Shown here: positions 41,461 through 52,553 of the stretch, piece by piece
Position numbering within the stretch: position 1 is the first letter of the stretch
Layout: each line of letters begins with the position of its first letter
NCBI GenBank assembly: GCA_930367215.1
Contig: OV884056.1
Coordinates: forward strand, 90,345,285 to 90,409,284
Direction: 5' to 3'
DNA: 64,000 nucleotides
Origin: Pollenia angustigena
Lineage: Eukaryota > Arthropoda > Insecta > Diptera > Polleniidae
The notes under the pieces: model-generated
The model's database searches: none
What the model saw: the letters and a program-made list of their open reading frames with translations, nothing else
Told to the model about the DNA's origin: nothing
Program-made: the position numbers and the translations under genes

Positions 41461-42360
41461 TAAATCACAAGTTTTAATATCACTCTTAAGATCACCCGGT
41501 ACTAAAGTTCACATTAATTTTTTTTAAACATCGTTACAAAATTTTTGAGTGTTTTAATTAATTAAGCGGATTAACTGTTAACGCAAATATTTAGTCGAAA
41601 ACATTTAAAAGTATTTATTAAAGTCCACAAATTGCTCACGTACAATATTTTTTTTTTTTTTTCTTTTTTGTATTTTAAAATAGCAAATTTTGTATGTTTT
41701 TTTTAAACGAACTTCGTATTGTGCCAACATTTGGCCAGTAAATAAAAATATAAAATTTTTCACATAAATGACATTTTCCGTTAGTCAAGGTTGAATTTTA
41801 TGGATTAGGTATGTATTTAATATAGATTTTGGAAAAAAAATCATTAATAACTTTCACAAATAAAAAGTTTGTTTAAACTTAAAACAAATTTTAATTAACA
41901 AATGATTAAATATTTATGCAAACACGATTAAAGTAGTTAAAAAAAAACTAACACACTTTTTTAATTTAATCGTTTAAAAAATTTAAAAAATGTATTGCTT
42001 TGAGATTCTATTTAAAAATTTTTAAATTTTTGTTCATTAAATAAATATATTTTTATTTTTGGTTATTTATTTTATTAAAAAAAAATTACATTAACAAAAT
42101 TTTAAAACACTTTTAATAATCCAAAAACCAAATTTTAAAAAAATATTAGTACATACATACATATGTACATTTTTGTTATGCTATCATCATTTTTTATCAC
42201 CAACAACAAAAAATTTAACAAAAAATAAAACACAAGGCGATCTTTACTCACTTCGATTGTATATGTTAAACGTAAAAGAGAAACGCCGACGAATTTTTGA
42301 GATGATAGACGAAACTAGCAAGCGACTGCCGCAACGTTTGTGCCGAGCGTTAGAACTAAA
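41461..42360. other. Very AT-rich stretch
   Basis: Long A/T runs; the small ORF at 42173-42364 ends in RLPQRLCRALELN and may mark the start of the more GC-rich segment described next. Confidence 0.35.
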
Positions 42361-42675
42361 CTAATTTTTTATGTTCAGGGGGACTGACCACATAGACCCG
42401 GTAAGGCTTTGAAAATAGTGTATCGGCCCGCCAGCTAAAAAGCGAACGAAAAACGACGAGCAGCGAAAGCAAAATTATTATAGCAAACAATTCTAGAAAA
42501 GTATTTAAAGTGTTATAACATTAGCACCAGCAGCAGCGCCATAAAAACAACAACCACAAAAAAATATTGGTCACAAATGGTGGTGATAAGAAATCCAAAA
42601 AAGCTTCTCAACGAAACTAACAATATCAGAGACAGTGACAGCAAAAGTCCAAAAAAACAACAAACAACAAAGTAA
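42255..42675 (+). other. Candidate untranslated exon or promoter-proximal segment
   Basis: Repeat-free, clearly less AT-rich than its surroundings, and rich in words typical of fly 5' UTRs (AGCGAACGAAAAACGACGAG, CACCAGCAGCAGCGCC, AAACAACAACCAC, CAACAAACAACAAAG). A potential donor AAG|TAATT is poor; no coding sequence follows. If it is a leader exon, the coding part would be beyond the window on the plus strand. Low confidence. Confidence 0.25.
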
Positions 42676-43219
42676 TTTTGCTGTGGCAATGAAAAAAATA
42701 TATAAATAAATGATCGCAATAACATTTAATTCGGAGGAAAAAATTATTAAGGAACGATAGTCGGGCCAACTTGAACCCCCTTCTCCAGATGCGAGTATCA
42801 ACAGAATGATATTGGAAAATTATTGATTCACCACCAAAAACCAATTAATGTTTAGGTTTCTGTAAAAAGTTTATAATTTTCAAAACCTGTCCAGAAACAA
42901 ACATCTGTACGAGAGTTTTTTTTTTGGAATAGGGTCTATAAGGGACTTATATGCAACTCTGGACATACAACCACAAAGCTCACTACAACATATATTGGGA
43001 AAAAAAAATTTTTAATATTTACCATGGTGCCGTGCAATAAAGCCATAGGATATAAAGCCATATGGCCTTATTTCTCAATCCATTCAATAAGGCCATATGA
43101 CTTTATTTCCCTGTAAGGAGTGAAATAAAGCCATACATGGCCTTATTTCCCATTTAAATTTATTTCTTTTAATATAATTCCAATTTATTTAAAATTTGTT
43201 TTGCTGTTTTTTCTCTGGG

Positions 43220-43492
43220 TGTACACATCGTTACTTTAATATAGAAAAGCCCTTAGTAACATTTACCTTACTTTACAGGAAAGTAAAAAACTTAATAAAA
43301 ATTATAGTGTTGTAGTCGCGATTTTTTTTAAACGCAGTTTTTTATTAAACTCTCTAAACAATTTAATAAAAAACTGCGTTTAAAAAAAATCGCAACTACG
43401 ATACTGCAATAGTTATTAAGTCTTTTCCTTCTCCTGTAAAGTAAGGAAAATGTTACTTAGGGCTTTTCTATATTAAAGTAACGATGTATACA
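43220..43492. mobile_element. Foldback element, about 273 bp, nested
   Basis: Arms of about 130 bp: TGTACACATCGTTACTTTAA, TATAGAAAAGCCC, ACTTTACAGG, CGCGATTTTTTTT and AAACGCAGTTTTTTATTAAA, with a loop near 43357. Confidence 0.85.
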
Positions 43493-43504
43493 TACATAAT
43501 AAAA

Positions 43505-43765
43505 ATATAGCGAAAATACTTTTGGGCGCAAGGATTTTCAAAAAACCGGCTTCGCTAACTAAAGTTTGTCTGCATAGCCGGTCTTGGGCCGGGCGCAAGA
43601 ATTTTCTACTTTATGGTATTACAAGTACCGGTTTCACTTAGTAAAGGTTCTAAAATCTGCCTTGGTTTCTAACGAAGGCCGACTACGCAGAGAAGCTTTA
43701 GTTAGCGAAGCAGGTATTTGTTATACCATAGAGGAGAAAATCCTTGCGCCCGGCCGAAGGTCTGC
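43505..43765. repeat. Inverted repeat around GGGCGCAAGGATTTTC
   Basis: GGGCGCAAGGATTTTC (43524) pairs with GAAAATCCTTGCGCCC (43736). GGCTTCGCTAACTAAAG (43550) pairs with CTTTAGTTAGCGAAGC (43695). A relative is at 52184-52240 (GGGAAAATCTTTGCGCCC, GCCGAAGGCCGACTA). Confidence 0.7.
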
Positions 43766-43791
43766 TATGCTTTGGAGTTTGTAAACATCTT

Positions 43792-43850
43792 GTGGCGGGC
43801 CCGCCGCGAGCGCCACGATCGCCCGCCGGACGCGCTCCCTCCCCTTCCAC
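43792..43850. other. GC-rich island of about 60 bp
   Basis: GTGGCGGGCCCGCCGCGAGC through CGATCGCCCGCCGGACGC is almost all G and C in a window that is mostly A and T. It contains the self-complementary GGCGGGCCCGCC. No ORF or known RNA was recognised. Confidence 0.6.
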
Positions 43851-44151
43851 CTACTGTACCATATATTTTCAACACTTGACAATGGCAACTCATTCTTTTG
43901 GCAAATTGTAACCATAAAAATTACACTGTTATGGCTTTATTTCCACTTTGGTTATTAAGCGATTATGGTGTTATAAGGGATTATGGTAATAAAGCCATAT
44001 GGCTTTATTACACGTCACCATTAACCATTATGACGTTAAGGTAGGGCTGCCAGATGTTTGAACCTATCAACCAGGACACATGGAAAAAATGGATAAAAAA
44101 TTATACAAACAGAAAAGTTTTTTTTTAATACATATGTATGTATGTAGTATA

Positions 44152-44379
44152 TCGCACCCTAAATACTAAAGGGTCACAACTCAAAATTTTTCAAAAATGA
44201 CCTTTTTTCATAAATTAATTCTCATAAGGCATAGCAAAACTTTCTTAAAATTGGACTTTTTTCCATTAGGGAACTATATTTATTTTTAAATATTAGCACC
44301 ATTTTTACATAAACTGTTTTTTGGCTCTCCTGAAAATTTAAGAATTTTGAGTTGTGACAGTTTAGTATTTAGGGTGCGA
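44152..44379. mobile_element. MITE TCGCACCCTAAATACTAAA, 228 bp, TA duplication, nested
   Basis: Both ends read TCGCACCCTAAATACTAAA then CAAAATT words inward (GTCACAACTCAAAATT). TA flanks (44150-44151, 44380-44381). Confidence 0.88.
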
Positions 44380-44566
44380 TATGTAAAAACCATCCAGTTT
44401 TTATTTTTAAGTCCAACAATATATAGAAAAAAATTAACGTGTACTTCATGAACATAAAAACAATGAAAAATAATAAAAAGTTGAGCTTAAAATGTTCTAA
44501 ACTAAAATAATTTTCAGAATATTGCACTTTCTCTAGAACTTCATTCTGTCTTTGACATATGTAGTT

Positions 44567-44993
44567 CAAGGCGAATTTATAAATGTGACCGCATCATGAA
44601 ATATAGTTATGCTAGCTATCCCTTTTTATTGAAAAATACTATGTACTATTAGAGTGAATGTCAGAAATATTTGTTGAAAATATAAAAAAGAAAATTTTTT
44701 TTGTTAATAAAATATACACAATTGCTTAAGAAACTCCTCAATTGCAAATTAATTGTGGCTCCCCTTATTCCTTACGCATCTTTAATTTCTTGTGTTTATA
44801 TTTTTTCACTTTTTTTGTTTTATATACATAATTTAAATAAGTTTTTTTTTTCAACTATTTAAATTTTTATTGAATTTTAAATTTGAATTAATTTTTTCAC
44901 AAAATGTAAACAAAGCTTGACATTCAGTATACACCCAAAAAAATAAACAATAAACAGATGACTGGAAAATGTCACCTTTATTAATTCGCCTTG
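44567..44993. mobile_element. hAT-type element CAAGGCGAATT, copy 2, 427 bp, nested
   Basis: Ends CAAGGCGAATTTAT and CAAGGCGAATTAAT (inward), with a perfect 8-bp duplication atgtagtt (44559-44566, 44994-45001). It fixes the superfamily of the copies at 16991 and 52971. Confidence 0.9.
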
Positions 44994-45929
44994 ATGTAGT
45001 TATAAAACGGGTAGCATGTCATATTAAAATCAAACTTACATTGAATAAAACTCTCCAGTGTTTCAGACTTTAACGAATTTATTTCCTTTGTCCATTGAGC
45101 AGACTAAGTACTCAACTTGAAAAAAATCAAACTCTTTTGATTTTTCTTCAACCAACTGGACAACCGTCAAACTAATCAATTGAAACAGCCATACAAGCTT
45201 TGATTTGGACAACGACCAACTCAGTTGACAATTGAATTGAAACGTGCATGGGCTGCCTTAGAGAAAGCAATTTGTTATCGGTTTTCGATTTCTTATAAAA
45301 GTTGTTTACACGGTATAACTTTTTACAGCCACTAGTTGAAACAAAATTTTAAAGAGGATTGACTATCATCTAATATTATTGAAAGCTTTTACCAGCTTTA
45401 CACCAGATAACAGTTGAATTAAATTAAAGTTCTTTATACAATTACCTTACGTTAGCAGTGTTATAACAGAAATCTTAACCTTTGTTAACAATTTAAACCA
45501 GCAAAAAAACAAATTTGTTTGTCTTGACCTGTACAAAAAACCAGGACAATTAAATAGTGGACCAGGACATCAGGACAAGTAATCTAAAACCAGGACAATC
45601 CTGGAAAACCAGGACGTATGGCAGACCTACATTAAGGAGACTTTATATGATGACTGTAGTCATGAATTCACTTGTATCCATAACATGTCTAAACTTGATT
45701 TAAGTGATTTATTTTTGATTTGATTTATTTTGAACCAATTAATAAATTGCTTATACGCACATAGGTTGCATGTTATCAAGGAGAACATTTGTAAAATTAT
45801 AAACTGATTGTCAGCATTTTTATTTAAGCGATCAGTAAAGCATACGGTCACACTTGGCATGTCAGTTTTCCGTGATGGTTTTCAAAAGTTTTTGATATTA
45901 GCACTCTCACTCTCTTTTAAGACAGTGAA

Positions 45930-46076
45930 ATATGGACAATTCCAGCAAAAAGTCTACTTTGTGTAACGTAAAGCCAGCAAGTAATAAAAATTGTTTCTCA
46001 AAAAAGAATAGCATTTGAACAACATGGGACCAAAATACAAGCTTACCTCATAGACTTTTCGCTGGAAATGCCCATA
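45930..46076. mobile_element. MITE ATATGGRCAWTTCCAGC, 147 bp
   Basis: Ends ATATGGACAATTCCAGC and ATATGGGCATTTCCAGC (inward), followed by AAAAAGTC/GAAAAGTC. Shares GTTTCTCAAAAAA and GTAACGTAA with 37744-37830. No clear duplication. Confidence 0.75.
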
Positions 46077-46922
46077 TGCAAGAATACTTAAAGCCAAGAC
46101 AATTTACTGGCATCATTTTTATGAGATCTGTAACAAACGAATTTTTTTTGGGCATCCCTGGTTAACATGAATTCGAATGCGTTACAAACTTAACAACAAA
46201 CCTTTCATCTATGTATGTAGATGTAGGGTATAAACAGTATTTACATGGGTTGCGTACCTCATTTAAATTCAAATACACACACTCAAGCTCCTGCACCCAG
46301 CGCGAAAAAGAAGGAGTACGGAGGCCTTCTAGTACCCCTTCTTTTGGATGTAAAAGGCCTGCTTGCTCCATTCCATAATGATATCTTCTTTACACACGTT
46401 GTCATTGCAGAGTAGGACTTCCGCTCTTGCTTCTTTAGCAGGTCCATAAGAATGGTAACGAGATCAAAAAAAATAAATTATTTTGCTTGTGCAAAAAACA
46501 ATACAAAATATGTTACTCCTTCTCTACTCCCTTCTCATGGAGGCGAAAGTGCCGAAGACTTCTATGAGGCCTTATTTAACAGTAAGACAAGTATAGTAAT
46601 TGAACTAAAAAATATTTAAAGGTGGTCTTTACAAAGGCCTGACGTAAGAAGGTCTTCTGAATTTTCCCGCTGTGAAATACTTCTGGCTTGAGCTGAATAG
46701 TTTTTGTGTCAAAATTAATTATGGTGGGGCCCTAATGGCGGTGTAACGGTAAGAAATTAATTAAATTTTCGCTCAAAAGATTTATTAACACAAACAAACC
46801 GCGTTATAACATGAGAAAACTTCTAACATGATGAGTCTATACTTAATACTAACATCATGTTAGTGTTAATGTTAAGCATGTCATTAGTCTAATTTAAATA
46901 TTCGGCCAAGGAATATATACAT
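46077..46922. other. No recognised gene
   Basis: The segment 46240-46450 is less AT-rich (GCACCCAGCGCGAAAAAGAA, GGAGTACGGAGGCCTTCTAG) and may be a decayed retroelement, but I could not read a protein family in it. At 46815-46880 the words TCTAACATGATGAG and ATGTTAGTGTTAATGTTAAGC form a small slippage tract. Confidence 0.35.
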
Positions 46923-46924
46923 TA

Positions 46925-48294
46925 GCGTGGCCGTTAGTTGTATGGAGAACTTTTTTTTTTTTGATTTCTTATATTCTCCCCCCCCAAATCGGTTCAGTTT
47001 TATGTAAAAAAAAATACCAAAAAATTTCGTAGCGATAAGTTGTGTTTTAGGGGGGGCGTCGGCCCCTCAAAGTTTGCCATCAAGCCATTTATTCAAATGT
47101 AATTTGTTTGCATATGACTATCTCTTAAAAACAACATTTTACAAGAACATGGTATATGGCAATATTTTAGCTCTTCTAGTCAACAACATTAGCCTCGAAG
47201 AAAGTTTTTTGCTAAAATTAATATTTAAGAAAATAATTAAGAAAATAACAACAAAATTCCAAACATTTTATATACGTTTTATATATATAAAAGAGGGATT
47301 TAATGTCAAGTGAACTAATTTTGAAATCGAAATCTTTCGATTTGGATGAAATTTGCACCACCGTTAGTCCCATTGAATAGTAGTTCAGACACAAATTTTC
47401 AACAAGATCGGTCAAAAAGTTTCTGAGTTTGGGAGGGTCAAAGTTTGAAATTTTGGCCATACAGGTGTTCTTTCACATCCATGTAACTTATTACCAATTG
47501 GGGTTAGCAAAATTTGTCTCAAGCAGCTTAGATAGCTATTTAATCAATCTTTTTAAAAAAAATTTTTTAACATATTTTTTTTATATTTAAAACTTTTTTT
47601 TTTTTTTTTTTTGCCAAGTTGTAAATTTAAAAAAAAAATTTTAAAAAATTCAAAAAAAAACAAAAAAAATTTTTTTTTAAAGATTGATCAAATAGCTATC
47701 TAAGCTGCTTGGGACAAATTTTGCTAACCCCAATTGGTAATAAGTTACATGGATGTGAAAGAACACCTGTATGGCCAAAATTTCAAACTTTGACCCCCCC
47801 AAACTCAGAAACTTTTTGACCGATCTTGTTGAAAATTTGTGTCTAAACTACTATTCAATAGGACTAACGTTGGTGCAAATTTCATCCAAATCGAAAGACA
47901 TCGATTTCAAAATTAGTTCACTTGACATTAAATCCCTCTTTTATATATATAAAACGTATATAAAATGTTTGGAATTTTGTTGTTATTTTCTTAATTATTT
48001 TCTTAAATATTAATTTTAGCAAAAAACTTTCTTCGAGGCTAATGTTGTTGACTAGAAGAGCTAAAATATTGCCATATACCATGTTCTTGTAAAATGTTGT
48101 TTTTAAGAGATAGTCATATGCAAACAAATTACATTTGAATAAATGGCTTGATGGCAAACTTTGAGGGGCCGACGCCCCCCCTAAAACACAACTTATCGCT
48201 ACGAAATTTTTTGGTATTTTTTTTTACATAAAACTGAACCGATTTGGGGGGGGGAGAATATAAGAAATCAAAAAAAAGAAAATAACGGCCACCC
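46925..48294. mobile_element. Giant foldback element GGGTGGCCG, 1370 bp, TA flanks
   Basis: The two halves are near-perfect reverse complements meeting at a short spacer near 47610 (TTGCCAAGTTGTAAA), so each arm is about 640 bp. ORFs are mirrored exactly (79 aa at 47074-47313 and 47918-48157) or nearly (80 aa at 47218-47460 and 47771-48013, three differences). Ends GCGTGGCCGTTA and GGGTGGCCGTTA abut TA (46923-46924, 48295-48296). The G-runs GGGGGGGCGTCGGCCCC and CCCCCCCCAAATCGG are present in both arms. Related to 38093-38761. Confidence 0.93.
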
Positions 48295-48399
48295 TAATAT
48301 ACATACATATGTAAAGAGTGTTTTTTAAGCCCGATAGAAAAATGATTTTTGAAATTTAAAAAAATTACACAAAACATTTAAAAATGATTAAGACCTAAT

Positions 48400-48552
48400 G
48401 GGCACCGCACCGCGGCTGTTCTTGGCAAGTCTCATTCTGGACGTCCAATTTTATGACACTTTTTTGATCATTGTTGGCCGTATGTCATGCATAATGCGAA
48501 CAATTATGGCTCCCAAGTCGCTAATTGTTGCCGGTTTATCAGCATAGCCCAG
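48400..48552 (-). pseudogene. Mariner-superfamily transposase, C-terminal remnant
   Basis: Reads GYADKPATISDLGAIIVRIM, HDIRPTMIKKV, a stop, then NWTSRMRLAKNSRGGAH and a stop. This is the tail that follows the third catalytic Asp in rosa-like transposases (YADKPATI...I..IRP....NW..R......RGGH). A 3' flank CTATCGGGCTTAAAAAACAC follows. The rest of the element is missing, perhaps lost when the foldback inserted next to it. Confidence 0.8.
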
Positions 48553-48560
48553 TGACTTAA

Positions 48561-49066
48561 CGAATTTTCACTGGAAACAACAGAAAGGTATCACATTGCT
48601 CGATCTTAAAGGTCAATTGTTTCTGTTTTTGACATTTTACAATGATTGTGGCGGGCATAAAGTCTTAAAACAACCATGTCAAATTTTGTGATGATCAATC
48701 CATAATTTACATTAGTTACCATTTATTTTAAACTCTTTAGTTCCAAATGAAAAAGTAGTAAAATGTGATCCAATTTAGTTTGATATGACAGAAAGTTTTC
48801 TGATGATCGCTTACCAATTTGGTTTAAAATGGCAAAAATTGCACCCCAAAATGTTGTCCTGATCGGTTAAAATTTTTTGTAGTTATAATACATGTAAAGG
48901 CTGCCAGCAAAATCACCCAAAACAAATTCGCCCAAAGCAATATATGATAAATTGCGATTTTTCGTTTTTTATTTTGACAAATTCTTCAATGAGATAGTAA
49001 AAAATAACGGCTGTAATATCTAGTAAAACAACTTTTGTTTTCAGTAATTCATATATCGTCAGTTAA
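48561..49066. other. No recognised feature
   Basis: GACATTTTACAATGATTGTG near 48631 resembles the interior of the CAAGGCGAATT elements, so a fragment may be present. Otherwise nothing. Confidence 0.35.
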
Positions 49067-49069
49067 TTA

Positions 49070-50035
49070 CACTGTGCAACAAAATTAGGGTCATCGCCAC
49101 CAGCCTCAACACTTGCAACGCGAAATGAAAGTAGACTACTAGTAGAGCAAATCTGCCAAAGGGTTTGAAAAGTTAGCTCGGGCTACCGAACTAATTTTTT
49201 GAAAAGGCGTTTGGTATGAGTCCAAAAAATATGCTAAATGTATTTCTGAGCTAAAAAATAATTTCTGATGTCTTCAGTAGAATCGGGGTCATTTTTGTCC
49301 TTTTTCCCCAAATCTTACACAAAAGTATACTAAAACGGCACTTTCAAGGGTAAAATGTTCTACGAATATTTTTGCATCAAATTTCACTAGGGGTCTTCAA
49401 AGACCAAAAGTTCATGCAATGTATCTAAAACGAATTCTCGAAATTTCGAGCATTGAAATTTTGGAATTTCTTGAAAAGTCGTTTGGTACAAGTCAAAAAA
49501 TATACTAAATCCACGTAATTCTGACCTAAATGACTACAGTAAAATTGTATGGCGATTCTTTTCATAGAATATATTAACCCTCTAACACTCATTTTAAGGG
49601 GTCGTTTTTGTAATTTTTTTAACTTATACACTAAAACGGCACTTTTAAGGGATTAAATGTTCTACGAATATTTTCTGCATCAAATTTTAACCCTTAAAAG
49701 TGCCGTTTTAGTATACATTTGTGTGAGAGTTGGGAAAAAGGACAAAAATTAACCCTTAAAATGAGAGTTAGAGGGTTAATAAATTTTAAGAAAATAATCG
49801 CCATACGATTCTACTAAAGACATCTGAAATATTTTTAGCTCAGAAATACATTTAGTATGAATATTTTTTTTTGACTTATACCAAACGTCTTTTCAAATAA
49901 TTAAAAAAACCAAAGGGGCCGATATTTCGGGAGCCCGAGCTAACTTTTCAAAACCCTTTGGCAAATTTGCTCTGCTAGTAGTCTACTTTCATTTCGCGTT
50001 GCAAGTGTTGAGGCTGGTTTTTTTGTTGCACAGTG
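49070..50035. mobile_element. Foldback element CACTGTGCAACAAAA, 966 bp, TTA duplication
   Basis: Arms of about 230 bp carry, inward, CACTGTGCAACAAAA, AGCCTCAACACTTGCAACGC, GAAATGAAAGTAGACTACTA, CAAAGGGTTTTGAAAAGTTA and TCAGAAATACATTTAGTAT words. TTA flanks both ends (49067-49069, 50036-50038). The interior repeats ACTAAAACGGCACTTT and GTTCTACGAATATTTT two or three times. Confidence 0.9.
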
Positions 50036-50038
50036 TTA

Positions 50039-51300
50039 TCGATTTGACCCACCGGTTTTATATATTTTAAATGCCCCCTTTCCCAATCCAACCCTGTTTT
50101 ACGAAATTTTTTACTGAGATATAAAGCATACATTTTGCTCCATATCAACTTTTTTAAAGTTTATTAAGAACTGTTTTGCTCTAAACGCCACTGTTTGCCG
50201 AATGCTGCAATTTTCTTATACAAAAACGCTCAATATGAATTTCACGCTTGCTTTGCTTCATTGGCGTAAGAAAAAAAGTAGGTTAAACAAAAGCAAGCTA
50301 AAATGTCAAGAAATCAATAACTACACATCAGTAGGTATATGTATGTACGTATGCAGCACAAAAAGCTACTTTTTAATAATAAATTTTAAAAAGTGGCGTT
50401 TGCGGCACAACGCAATTATTTTCACTTACAATAAAATACTATTAACTTCTAAGTTCGTTCATTAACGTTTACAAAACTTATACTTTTCCTTCAAAACATA
50501 TGCCGGAAGCAGTGTCGAAAAACAAAAAAAAATCTATTGGGTTTATTTTCAGAAAACTTCATGTAAACCTTGGTTGCCGTTTTTCTCCATTACGACCAGT
50601 GATGCCAGAAGTTTTATCTGGATTTCGCAGATTCTATACCCAAAATTGCCAAAATGCAGAATTGAAGAATTTTGGTTTAAAATTGCAGATTTGTTTAGCT
50701 CGGTGGAAACTTCTTTACATTTTCTGATATGATATGCTTCTTGCATTGACAAACGAAATATTTCAACCATTCATGGAAGAAGCGTATGGAAGTAGATTCA
50801 TGAGTAGGAATTTTATACATAAAAGATTTTTATTAAAATATTTGCATTGTCTTGACACATTACTATCGCCGGACTTATGTCTCCTGAGGTACCAATATGT
50901 TCATATGTGCTTATGTAAAAATATCTTTAATACTTAGTTTCAATATTTGATCTCAATAAGACCCTTGATAGATTAAATAACATGTCAAGCAATTAACTTT
51001 TTATCTGTTTTTTTTTTTAAACAAAAATGTGCTTAATCCTTACTTAGCCTGAGTAATTATATTTGGATAATAGCTTTAATGTGAAAACAAAATCGAATAA
51101 ATTTTTAAAACTTTTCTCTGTTGAAAGTTCAAAAAAATATTTCGTTTTTTTACCTCTTACTTCGAGGACCACTTTTTACCAGACTTTTAAAATTTCAAAT
51201 TCCAAACATTGACGAAAATTTTGAAATGGATTGTTATATAGTTTTCTAAATAAACTACATAGAAATGGAAAAAATGTCTGAAGATTTTTAAAATCTTGAC
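50039..51300. other. No recognised gene
   Basis: Weakly less AT-rich near 50540-50700 (CCAGTGATGCCAGAAGTTTT). No family is recognisable in the overlapping ORFs there. The rest is AT-rich. Confidence 0.35.
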
Positions 51301-51304
51301 ACAG

Positions 51305-52178
51305 ATACACATACAATTCATAAAAATGCATGAAATCTTTATTTGAATCGATAGTACGGTCCATATAATTTAATGTTTGAAGATTATTTCATGCAAATGT
51401 TGGCCGTGACTGCGCCTCAAATGGTTTATCTGCTTAGTCCAATTTTGGCATACTCTTTCCAACATTTCGGCCGGTATCTCATGAATTAATGTTTCAATGT
51501 TGTCTTCCAATGCGTCATTTGAAGCGGGCATGTGTGTATAGACATGAGCTTTAACATAGCCCCACAAAAATAGTCTAAAGCGTTAAATCGCACGATCTAG
51601 GCGGCCAATTGACCGGTCCCGAACGTGAAATAAAATGTTCACCGAACTCGCCTCTCAATAGATCCATTGTTAAGCGTGCTGTGTGGCATGTGGCACCGTC
51701 TTGTTGAAACCACATGTCATGCAATTCAAGCTCTTGCATTTTTGGCAAAAAAAAGTTGGATATCATCTCACGGTAGCGCTCACCATTCACAGTAACGTTA
51801 CGATTCGCATCATCTTTGAAGAAGTACGGTCCAATGATGCCACCAGTCCATAAACCGCACCAAACTGTGACTTTTTCTGGATGCATTGGTAGCTCTTGCA
51901 ATACTTCTGGCTGATCTTCACTCACAAATCGACAATTCTGCTTATTAACGTACCGAATAGCCGCTTCAGTGGGTCGATTAAACTGACCATAAAATGGAAG
52001 AAGCGCGCCATGAACTTTCTTAACAGAGCACGCATTTTGATAATAAAATTCAATAATTTGCAAGCGTTGTTCGTTTGTAAGACGATTCATGGTTAAATTA
52101 TAGACCAAACTGAAGATGTTTGAGAGTGAAACAAAACACGAAACGTGCGTCAGCTGTTTAAACCAGTGTTGCCAAAAT
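51305..52178 (-). mobile_element. Internally deleted rosa-like mariner, copy B
   Basis: Inverse near-copy of 38817-39690 with the same outer limit ATTTTGGCAACACTG and the same internal deletion. It is directly followed on the plus strand by a relative of the 43736 repeat (GGGAAAATCTTTGCGCCC). Confidence 0.8.
51370..52090 (-). pseudogene. Rosa-like transposase with central deletion, copy B
   Basis: From ATG at 52090: MNRLTNEQRLQIIEFYYQNA to AAIR, the same direct join to YVNKQNCRF near 51953, KVTVWCGLWTGGIIGPYFF, WFQQDGATCH with the second catalytic Asp intact, WPPRSCDLTL, then a stop caused by a local change near 51577. The reading continues in another frame as MWGYVKAHVYTHMP to EIIFKH and a stop at 51370. 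Unlike copy A it has no T-run slip, so it is the better preserved of the two. The first catalytic Asp is absent. Confidence 0.9.
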
Positions 52179-52553
52179 ATATGGGAAAATCTTTGCGCCC
52201 TGCCGAAGGCCGACTATGAAAAAAACTTTAGCTGGCGAGTACCTATTAAGAAATTCGGCATTTTGGATATGGGATTTTATGTTCGGGCATACGACCCCAA
52301 CCCAAATATTAAAACTACTTTATAATAATTATTAAATAAAAATTTTAAAACAAAAATTGGGTGATTTTTCATCACTTTTTGGTGTTTTTTTTTTTACCAT
52401 TTTTTGGAAATATTTTCCATTTTTGTTTTTTGATATTTTTCGTTTATGTTGGGACATTTAACGTTTAGGCGATTTTTCACATTTTGCTTTTAGTTGATTT
52501 CGCTGGCAGCTGCATATTGAAAACATATGTGGAAAATACGCATAAAACAGTAA

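Larger units (their letters stand above)
43024..44021. mobile_element. TIR element with AATAAAGCCATATGG palindromes, 998 bp
   Basis: Ends ATGGTGCCGTGCAATAAAGC and ATGGTGACGTGTAATAAAGC (inward). At least six copies of AATAAAGCCATA or AAGGCCATATGRCTTTATT cluster in the outer 130 bp on each side. The flanks ttacc and taacc are a near match. A foldback, a GC-rich island and other repeats lie inside. Confidence 0.75.
44042..45629. mobile_element. hAT-type element TAGGGCTGCCA, 1588 bp
   Basis: Ends TAGGGCTGCCAGATG and TAGGTCTGCCATACG (inward); ACCAGGACA words repeat near both ends. Flanked by cgttaagg (44034-44041) and cattaagg (45630-45637), an 8-bp duplication with one mismatch. Two further elements are nested inside. 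No transposase legible. Confidence 0.82.

Noticed and set aside
42513..42844. Three overlapping hydrophobic minus-strand ORFs
   Set aside because: Phe/Leu-rich translations of the reverse strand of CAACAA/AAAAA tracts, without conserved motifs.
47074..48157. Four conserved ORFs (79 and 80 residues) present twice
   Set aside because: They are mirror images created by the palindrome; composition is low-complexity and no start or promoter context supports them.
49070..50035. Transib element because of the CACTGTG terminus
   Set aside because: The flanking duplication is TTA (3 bp), not the 5-bp duplication of Transib.
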